From positions 1 through 5,768 of the forward strand of contig JAHIQV010000031.1 of NCBI GenBank assembly GCA_018903185.1: DNA of 5,768 bases. The letters are read 5' to 3'. The DNA comes from Gammaproteobacteria bacterium. Its GTDB lineage: Bacteria > Pseudomonadota > Gammaproteobacteria > Burkholderiales > Burkholderiaceae_C. The notes beneath the pieces were generated by a model, which did no database searches, had not been told where the DNA came from, and worked only from the letters and a program-made list of their open reading frames with translations. The stretch's first letter is position 1, and every line of letters begins with the position of its first letter. Made by a program: the position numbers and the translations under genes. This document shows, piece after piece, positions 1-4,731 of this stretch.

Positions 1-329
1 ACCCGAAGCCGGACGGCGTGATCACCTTCGACCGCCTCTCCAGCGTGTTCGTCAGCAACACCAACCACGAAGAGCAGCAGCCGGCCCACCTGACGCTGAA
101 AGATGCCAGCGTGCCGGTGATGATCAACTTGGCGAAATACGCCGGCCCCGAGAGCCGCTACTGCCCGGCCGGGGTCTACGAGTTCGTGAACAAGGATGGC
201 GCGGATCAACTGGTGATCAACGCGCAGAACTGCGTGCACTGCAAGACCTGCGACATCAAGGACCCGACGCAGAACATCGTGTGGGTCACGCCCGAGGGTG
301 GGGGTGGTCCGAACTACGCCGGCATGTGA
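1..329 (+). CDS. Electron-transfer flavoprotein:ubiquinone oxidoreductase (ETF-QO), C-terminal fragment
   Basis: This is the 3' end of a gene that begins before the window; the frame is open from base 3 and ends at TGA 327-329. ETF-QO is an inner-membrane-associated FAD and 4Fe-4S enzyme that passes electrons from reduced ETF (fed by acyl-CoA and related dehydrogenases) to ubiquinone. The fragment carries the family's C-terminal ferredoxin-like module: one Cys at codon 162-164 in a [10 protein letters not shown] context, then the cluster [13 protein letters not shown] with Cys codons at 231, 240 and 249. This gives C-x22-C-x2-C-x2-C, the four ligands of one 4Fe-4S cluster. The closing [17 protein letters not shown] is typical of ETF-QO tails. 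The valine codon GTG at 18 is internal and is not a start. The FAD and quinone-binding parts lie outside the window. Identification is confident from the motif and tail. Confidence 0.95.
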   Translation, partial: PKPDGVITFDRLSSVFVSNTNHEEQQPAHLTLKDASVPVMINLAKYAGPESRYCPAGVYEFVNKDGADQLVINAQNCVHCKTCDIKDPTQNIVWVTPEGGGGPNYAGM

Positions 330-344
330 GGCGCTCAAACCCTT

Positions 345-371
345 GAAATGGTCGCTCGAAGCGGCCATTTC
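345..371 (+). terminator. Hairpin terminator after the ETF-QO gene
   Basis: Bases 345-356 pair with 360-371 to give a 12-bp stem with a single T-G wobble (352 with 364) around a 3-nt loop (CGA, 357-359). It starts 16 nt after the ETF-QO stop codon. The 3' side is followed by CCTTTG, which is only a weak T-tract, so termination may be less than complete. Position and stem strength support a factor-independent or mixed terminator separating ETF-QO from the next operon. Confidence 0.75.
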
Positions 372-423
372 CCTTTGCAGCAACGCCCGGGCCGCACCCT
401 GCGGCTGATCGGCAGGTCAAGTA

Positions 424-451
424 TTGCAAAAAGTATCAAGGCAGATATTCT
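424..451 (+). promoter_or_regulatory. Candidate sigma70-type promoter for the TAXI-pair operon
   Basis: TTGCAA (424-429) and TATTCT (446-451) each match four of six bases of the -35 and -10 consensus and are separated by 16 nt. They lie in a locally AT-richer stretch between the ETF-QO terminator and the first TAXI gene, where a promoter is expected. Initiation about 7 nt downstream would leave a leader of only about 18 nt with no evident Shine-Dalgarno sequence. This is inferred from short motif matches only. Confidence 0.35.
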
Positions 452-475
452 GGCGGTACCTGTCAACCCACCGCC

Positions 476-1795
476 ATGAACACCGCAGCCCTCTACCAGC
501 ACCGCTGGACACTGATCCGGATGCCTCTGGCGTTGTTCGCCATCGCACTGGCCAGCGCGGTCTGGTGGTGGTGGTATCCCATTCCGCCGACCCGGCTGAT
601 CATCAGCACCGGGCAGGCCGATGGCGCCTACCAGTTCCACGCCTCGCGCTACGCCGAAGCACTGGCCCGCCGGGGCATCCAGCTGGACGTCCTGCTGTCG
701 GACGGCTCACCCCAGAACCTCGAACGCCTGCGGGCCGTCCCCGCATCGGCCGATCTGGCCCTGGTACAAGGCGGCTTCGGCTGGTCTTCCGCCGTCGGCC
801 CTGGCATTCCGAAGGCTCCTGTGCAGACGCTCGCCAACGTGGACATCGAAGCCTTGTGGCTGTTCAGCCAGGGCGTCCCGCTGACCACGCTGACCGATCT
901 CGATGGCCTGCGTGTGGCCGCCGGGCCCGAGGGCAGCGGACACCGCAACCTGTTGCGGCGCCTGCTGGCGCAAGAACGGGTCCCGCCCGAAGACATCCGC
1001 TGGTCGGACCTCAGTGGCCTGCCCGCCCGCGACGCCCTGCTGCGCAACGAAGTGGACGCGGTGTTCATGGTCTCTGCGCCGCGTTCACCTGGCGTGGAGG
1101 GCCTGCTGGCGGCCCCCGGCGTGCGGCTGGCGACGCTGCAGGGCACCGGGGCGATCGCCGAACGCAACAAATACCTCGAAAGCCGCCTGCTGCCCCAGGA
1201 CGGCATGGGCGCCAACCTGCCCTCTGTGGACACGTCCATGCTGACCACACCGACCCATCTGCTGGCCCGCGAAGACCTGCATCCCGCGCTCAAACGGGTG
1301 GTGACCGCCGTGGCCCTGGAGGTGCATGGCGAGGGTGGACCCTTTCATCGCGCCGGCGAGTACCCCACCTTGCACGCCAGCGACTTCCCCTCAGCGCCCG
1401 AATCCCGCAGTGTCATGTTGCGTGGTCCCAACCTGTTTGAAAGGCACCTGCCGTTCTGGTGGGCCCAGGTGGCCAAACGCCTGCTGCTGATCGGCCTGCC
1501 GGTGCTGCTGGTCACGACCCTGCTGCTCCTGCTGGTGCCGGCCTGGCTGCGCTGGCGCCTCGAAGGCCACGTCATGCGCTGGTACGGTGAGCTGCGCTTC
1601 ATCGAGGACGATCTCGCCAGCCAGAATCTGGATGTCGGGGGCATGGCGCTCAGCCACATCCACAACCGCCTGAACCACATGGAAACGGCCATCGCGGCCA
1701 TGCAGCTGCCGGAGGAACTGGCCCAGCACTGGTTCACCCTCCGGCAACACGTCGAGTTCGTGCGTTCGCGCATCCTGGAGTACCGCGGACGATGA
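476..1795 (+). CDS. Membrane-anchored TAXI-family (TRAP-associated) solute-binding protein, first paralog
   Basis: A 439-residue protein with three parts. An N-terminal hydrophobic helix (about residues 12-34, ending in four tryptophans) acts as a membrane anchor; no signal-peptidase site is obvious. A periplasmic domain of about residues 38-325 has the look of TAXI/NMT1-like solute-binding proteins: a first strand LIISTGQADGAYQFHASRYA, an early alternation of strands and helices, and a late THLLAREDLHPALKR segment. A second very hydrophobic helix (about 336-357) is followed by a cytoplasmic tail of about 80 residues with WYGELRFIEDDLA and a probable coiled coil ending in MQLP and TLRQH. Known TAXI proteins bind small organic acids for TRAP transporters, but no DctQ/DctM permease is in the window, and two membrane helices with a cytoplasmic tail are not typical of a free binding protein. 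The ligand is unknown. The ATG at 476 fits the start of the hydrophobic segment and matches the start of its paralog, although no Shine-Dalgarno is visible. It overlaps the next gene by 4 nt. Family call is good; function is open. Confidence 0.85.
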   Translation: MNTAALYQHRWTLIRMPLALFAIALASAVWWWWYPIPPTRLIISTGQADGAYQFHASRYAEALARRGIQLDVLLSDGSPQNLERLRAVPASADLALVQGGFGWSSAVGPGIPKAPVQTLANVDIEALWLFSQGVPLTTLTDLDGLRVAAGPEGSGHRNLLRRLLAQERVPPEDIRWSDLSGLPARDALLRNEVDAVFMVSAPRSPGVEGLLAAPGVRLATLQGTGAIAERNKYLESRLLPQDGMGANLPSVDTSMLTTPTHLLAREDLHPALKRVVTAVALEVHGEGGPFHRAGEYPTLHASDFPSAPESRSVMLRGPNLFERHLPFWWAQVAKRLLLIGLPVLLVTTLLLLLVPAWLRWRLEGHVMRWYGELRFIEDDLASQNLDVGGMALSHIHNRLNHMETAIAAMQLPEELAQHWFTLRQHVEFVRSRILEYRGR

Positions 1796-3105
1796 AACTC
1801 ATGCTGCTCTACCGCCACCGCTGGCTGCTGATCTACCTGCCCATCCTGCTGGCGCTGGCGGTTGCGCTGGCCATGGTCACCCGACTCTGGCATCCGCTGC
1901 CACCGCCGCGGCTGGTGATCGGGACCGGTCCGAACCAGAGCAGCTACCTGCGGCTCGCCCAGCTTTACGCCAGCCGCCTGGAACACCACGGCATCGCCGT
2001 CGACCTGGTCACCCACCCCAGACCACAGGACGCGCTGCAACACATGAAGCCGGGTGACGGTGCGATCGACGCCACCTTTGCCCAGGGCCTGTATGCCCCC
2101 GCCAACGCATCCCTGGCCCCGGCCGACGGCGTGCAGGCGCTGGCCGTGATCGGCCACGAAATCATCTGGGTCTTCGCACGCGAGGACATCACAGACATGG
2201 GGCAGCTGCGGGGTCGGCGCATCGCCACATCGGTGGCGGGCTCGTCCAACCGGATCGCGGCCGATCTCCTGCTGGCCCACCTGCACATCCGTCCCGACGA
2301 GGTGAAGTTCGTGCCCGAGGTGGGAGACTCGGCGATCGCCTCCCTGACCGGGGGCCGTGTGGATGCCGTCATCCATGTCGCCACCGGCGATTCCCAGACC
2401 GCCAACGCGCTCGCCCGGCTGGACGGCGTGCACATCCTGGGCATGGAGCGCGCCGGCGCCCTGGCAGCACGCGAACGCCGGCTGCGGACCGTGGTCATGC
2501 CGCAAGGCGCCATCGAACTGCGCAGCCAGCTGCCCGCCAGTGACCTGCCCACCATGGTCACCCAGACGCACCTCCTGGCCAGGCCTGGCCTGCACCCCGC
2601 CCTGCAGCGCGCGCTGCTCGATGTGGCCGGCGAGCTGCACGTCATGAGCGGTTTTCTGGAGAGCCCGGGTCGCTACCCCACCACGGTCGGCAGCGACTTC
2701 CCGGTCTCACCGGTTGCCCTGCAGCACGCCAGCGGCATGCGTCCCTGGATGGAGACACTGCTGCCCTTCGGCATGGCGCAAAGAACCGAGCTGTTCCTGT
2801 ATGCGGTACTGCCGCTGAGCCTGCTGGGTGTGGCCCTGCTGCTGCGCGCGCCGCGCTACATCGACTGGCGGGTCGACGCCGCGCTGCAGCACATCTACGG
2901 CGAAGTGCGCTTCATGGAGGAAGACCTCGCCCGGCAACCGGCCCACAAGCCGGTCTCGATACAGCCCCTGCTGGAACGGCTGGACACCCTGGAGCGGCAG
3001 GTGGCGCAAATGCAGCTGCCCAACCGCTACGCCGGACGCGGGTACACCCTGCGCCAGCATCTCTACCAGACCCGCCAGCGCCTGATCGTGATGCACGCGA
3101 GCTGA
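1792..3105 (+). CDS. Membrane-anchored TAXI-family solute-binding protein, second paralog
   Basis: A 437-residue paralog of the upstream gene with the same layout: N-terminal helix (about residues 12-30) after LYRHRW, periplasmic TAXI-like domain starting at LVIGTGPNQSSYLRLAQLYA, a TQTHLLARPGLHPALQRA segment, a second membrane helix (about 333-351), and a cytoplasmic tail with IYGEVRFMEEDLA, a leucine-rich heptad-like stretch, MQLP and TLRQH. The shared blocks at both ends (LYxHRW, YGExRFxExDLA, MQLP, TLRQH) show ancient duplication; the middle is clearly diverged, so ligands may differ. The ATG lies inside the ATGA that also holds the stop of the first paralog, which implies translational coupling and roughly matched amounts of the two proteins. 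A heteromeric complex is a reasonable inference but is not shown by sequence. The kinase gene follows after 24 nt. No permease partner is visible. Confidence 0.85.
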   Translation: MKLMLLYRHRWLLIYLPILLALAVALAMVTRLWHPLPPPRLVIGTGPNQSSYLRLAQLYASRLEHHGIAVDLVTHPRPQDALQHMKPGDGAIDATFAQGLYAPANASLAPADGVQALAVIGHEIIWVFAREDITDMGQLRGRRIATSVAGSSNRIAADLLLAHLHIRPDEVKFVPEVGDSAIASLTGGRVDAVIHVATGDSQTANALARLDGVHILGMERAGALAARERRLRTVVMPQGAIELRSQLPASDLPTMVTQTHLLARPGLHPALQRALLDVAGELHVMSGFLESPGRYPTTVGSDFPVSPVALQHASGMRPWMETLLPFGMAQRTELFLYAVLPLSLLGVALLLRAPRYIDWRVDAALQHIYGEVRFMEEDLARQPAHKPVSIQPLLERLDTLERQVAQMQLPNRYAGRGYTLRQHLYQTRQRLIVMHAS

Positions 3106-3129
3106 GTCAACAGGCTCCGCAGCCCGCCC

Positions 3130-3780
3130 ATGCACCTCCATGCCGAGCTGATGCAGCGCCTTCAGGCACTCGCCAGCGGGCCGCGCCGCCTGCTCGGCAT
3201 CGTCGGCGCCCCCGGTTCGGGCAAGTCCACGCTCGCCCACCTGATCGCCCAACACCTGGGTGAGCAGGCCCAGGCAGTCCCCATGGACGGCTTCCACCTC
3301 GCGCAGGCCGAACTGGAACGGCTGGGCCGGGCCCGACGCAAAGGCGCTCCCGACACCTTCGATGCCGCGGGTTATGCCGCACTGCTGCGCCGCCTGCGTG
3401 CGCAAAGCGGTGACGAGGTGGTCTATGCGCCCGACTTCCGGCGCGAGATCGAAGAGCCGGTGGCCGGCGCGCTGCCGGTGTTCGCCCGCACGCCGCTGAT
3501 CGTCACCGAAGGCAACTACCTGCTGCTCGACGAATGCGACTGGGCACCGGTGGCCGGGCTGCTCGACGAAGTCTGGTTCCTGCACGTGGACGCCGCCCTG
3601 CGGCTGGAGCGCCTGAAGCGCCGGCACGAACAGTTCGGCCGCAGCCGGGAACAGGCACTGGACTGGATCGCCAGCACCGACGAACCGAACGCCCGGCGGA
3701 TCGAAGCGTCGGCCCACCGGGCTCAGCGCCACATGGGCTGGGATCCGGCGGCCAACTGCTACACATTCCTGAGCATTTGA
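3130..3780 (+). CDS. P-loop nucleoside/nucleotide or sugar kinase, YggC/pantothenate-kinase-like
   Basis: A 216-residue soluble kinase. It has a Walker A motif GAPGSGKST (residues 26-34), a DGFH motif (53-56) typical of the uridine kinase/pantothenate kinase/YggC group, the RKGAPDTFD segment (70-78) usual in YggC-type proteins, a YAPDFRREIEEP block (99-110), and VTEGNYLLL (125-133), the core beta-strand with the acidic Glu127. The basic lid segment LERLKRRHEQFGRS (159-172) and TDEPNARRI (183-191) also fit the family. Relatives phosphorylate small molecules such as nucleosides, pantothenate or fructose using ATP; the substrate cannot be read from the sequence. The length is within the family's usual range (roughly 200-240). 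The ATG at 3130 is the first start after the upstream stop and has no clear Shine-Dalgarno; a second ATG follows at 3139. The 24-nt gap to the second TAXI gene suggests co-transcription, so the kinase might act in the same pathway. Confidence 0.88.
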   Translation: MHLHAELMQRLQALASGPRRLLGIVGAPGSGKSTLAHLIAQHLGEQAQAVPMDGFHLAQAELERLGRARRKGAPDTFDAAGYAALLRRLRAQSGDEVVYAPDFRREIEEPVAGALPVFARTPLIVTEGNYLLLDECDWAPVAGLLDEVWFLHVDAALRLERLKRRHEQFGRSREQALDWIASTDEPNARRIEASAHRAQRHMGWDPAANCYTFLSI

Positions 3781-3844
3781 CCCCGGGCTGGCCGCGGCTT
3801 TCACACCAATGACATGCGGCGCCGGCAGAGTAGCGCCTGTCGTT

Positions 3845-3848
3845 GGAG
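3845..3848 (+). promoter_or_regulatory. Shine-Dalgarno deciding the start of the small unknown gene
   Basis: GGAG at 3845-3848 lies 6 nt before ATG 3855, an ideal distance. The frame can also be opened at TTG 3843, but that codon overlaps the GGAG itself, so ATG 3855 is the better start. Confidence 0.65.
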
Positions 3849-3854
3849 CAAAAA

Positions 3855-4409
3855 ATGTTGAGAAAAACAGAAAAGGGCCGGCTGGAGCTGCGCCCGGGCA
3901 ACCGCACCCTGGGACAGCGTGAGCGGGCCATACTGCTGCTGGCCGATGGACAGCAAAGTGAACCGCAGATGGCGGGCCTGTTCACCGGCGACGGCCGGCA
4001 GCTGATTGATGTGCTGCTGGAGCGGGGCTATCTGGAGCGACAAGGTTCCGGGCAAGCGGGCAAGGGCCACGCCAAAGAGATCCAGCACATGCCGAAAAGC
4101 GTGCTGGAGCCGGACCCGGCCAGCACCGTTGGCGGGCACGGCGATGCTTTCACAGGCACCCGGTCGCTGGCCACCGCCCGCATGTTCCTGTTCGATCTCA
4201 GCGAGCGCCTGTTTGCCCCGCGCGACAAAGCCCTCGCGGCCCGATACCGGTCCGCGCTGCGCGAGGCACGCGATGCCGTGGCCATGCTCGCGGTGGGCCG
4301 GGAGATGATCGTTGACGTGGAAGCGCTGGCAGGCAGCGAGCGTGCCGACGGCATCAGTGAGCGGCTGGCGAAACTGTTGCCCGTGGAACTGCTGGAAACC
4401 ATGGGTTGA
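3855..4409 (+). CDS. Hypothetical protein with possible winged-helix N-terminus
   Basis: A 184-residue protein that I cannot assign to a named family. Residues about 17-62 (RTLGQRERAILLLADG through LLERGYLER) read as helix, helix, helix and a short strand, with the pattern 'LLERGYLE' common in winged-helix DNA-binding folds; this is a fold guess. Residues about 63-100 form a low-complexity linker rich in Gly, Ser and Pro. The C-terminal part (about 102-184) is mainly helical, with charged amphipathic stretches such as LAARYRSALREARDAVAML and a closing RLAKLLPVELLETMG. There is no signal peptide, no membrane helix and no cysteine, so it is probably cytoplasmic. Codon use resembles the neighbours, so it looks like a native gene. 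It is separated by 74 nt from the kinase and ends about 30 nt before the glycine riboswitch. Similar short proteins are, to my recollection, found in Burkholderiales, but this was not searched. Confidence 0.75.
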   Translation: MLRKTEKGRLELRPGNRTLGQRERAILLLADGQQSEPQMAGLFTGDGRQLIDVLLERGYLERQGSGQAGKGHAKEIQHMPKSVLEPDPASTVGGHGDAFTGTRSLATARMFLFDLSERLFAPRDKALAARYRSALREARDAVAMLAVGREMIVDVEALAGSERADGISERLAKLLPVELLETMG

Positions 4410-4438
4410 GCCCGTTAGGGCAAGCTATCCGTTAAACT
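4406..4438 (+). promoter_or_regulatory. Possible promoter for the riboswitch-gcvT transcript
   Basis: A -10-like TAAACT (4433-4438, four of six matches) lies so that initiation about 7 nt later would fall at the very start of the riboswitch leader. The best upstream partner, TTGAGC at 4406-4411, has a 21-nt spacer, longer than the usual 16-18, so the -35 element is poor or absent. A 4-bp hairpin (GCCC 4410-4413 with GGGC 4418-4421) also lies here but lacks a T-tract. The call rests mainly on position. Confidence 0.3.
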
Positions 4439-4439
4439 C

Positions 4440-4649
4440 GCCGGGTCAGGAGAGAGCTCCCCGAACCGGGAGCCGCCGAAGGCGCAGGCGACCGGAACAC
4501 GGTCCTGAACGCTCAGGCAAAAGGACTGACAAGCACCGGCTGCAAAGCGGGTGTACCCCCCTGGAGAGAGACCGCCCGCGAGGCGGTCCACCGAAGGAGC
4601 AAATGCGGCATCGCCCGCGTGAATCTCTCAGGTAAAGCGGACAGCGGGG
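4440..4649 (+). ncRNA. Tandem (two-aptamer) glycine riboswitch controlling gcvT
   Basis: Two glycine aptamers follow one another. Aptamer 1 (about 4445-4530) has P1 GTCAG 4445-4449 with CTGAC 4526-4530, the GGAGAG motif, hairpin GCTCCC 4456-4461 with GGGAGC 4468-4473, the CGCCGAAGG core, hairpin GACCG 4490-4494 with CGGTC 4500-4504, and CTCAGGCAAAAGGACTGAC at its 3' end. Aptamer 2 (about 4556-4649) has GGAGAG, a perfect 7-bp hairpin 4570-4576 with 4582-4588, CACCGAAGGAGCAAA, and the ending AATCTCTCAGGTAAAGCGGACAG, closed by CCCC 4556-4559 with GGGG 4646-4649. These are the consensus blocks of the class. Glycine riboswitches ahead of gcv genes generally turn expression on when glycine is high, so that excess is degraded. 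A leader-linker helix (4440-4444 with 4536-4540) may join the two aptamers. The gene downstream, gcvT, confirms the assignment. Confidence 0.95.
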
Positions 4650-4731
4650 CAGCGCACGGATGAACCGTGTACACCCTCCCCCGGGAGGCCTGCCCCATCA
4701 GCGAGCGCTTTAGCGCCGCAGAAAGCCCGCC
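4646..4731 (+). promoter_or_regulatory. Expression platform and 5' leader between riboswitch and gcvT
   Basis: GGGGCAG (4646-4652) is exactly complementary to CTGCCCC (4690-4696). The first four bases are also the 3' strand of aptamer 2's closing helix, so the two pairings exclude each other. The enclosed stretch has hairpins CACGG/CCGTG (4655-4659 with 4665-4669) and CCTCC/GGAGG (4675-4679 with 4684-4688). Downstream, GCGC/GCGC (4705-4708 with 4713-4716) competes with GCTTT/AAAGC (4707-4711 with 4722-4726), the latter covering the weak Shine-Dalgarno AGAAAG (4720-4725). No T-tract follows any stem, so control is more likely at translation initiation or by Rho than by an intrinsic terminator. 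Pairing is read by eye, not computed. Confidence 0.5.

Noticed and set aside
424..1440. Open frame of 338 codons on the + strand in another frame
   Set aside because: It overlaps the first TAXI gene, is dominated by Arg, Pro, Gly and Ala, and has no domain; it is a shadow.
1345..2640. Long open frame of 431 codons on the minus strand
   Set aside because: It lies opposite the two TAXI genes, is rich in Gln, Gly, His and Arg with no recognisable domain, and is the usual shadow of GC3-biased coding sequence. The + strand proteins show conserved paralogy.
2707..3804. Open frame of 365 codons on the minus strand
   Set aside because: It spans the end of a TAXI gene and the whole kinase with its intact motifs; composition is that of an antisense shadow.
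3800..3836. TTCACA (3800-3805) as a -35 box for the small unknown gene
   Set aside because: No -10-like hexamer lies at a usable distance; the sequence 16-18 nt downstream is GC-rich.
4410..4421. GCCC/GGGC hairpin after the small unknown gene as a terminator
   Set aside because: The stem is only 4 bp and no T-tract follows.
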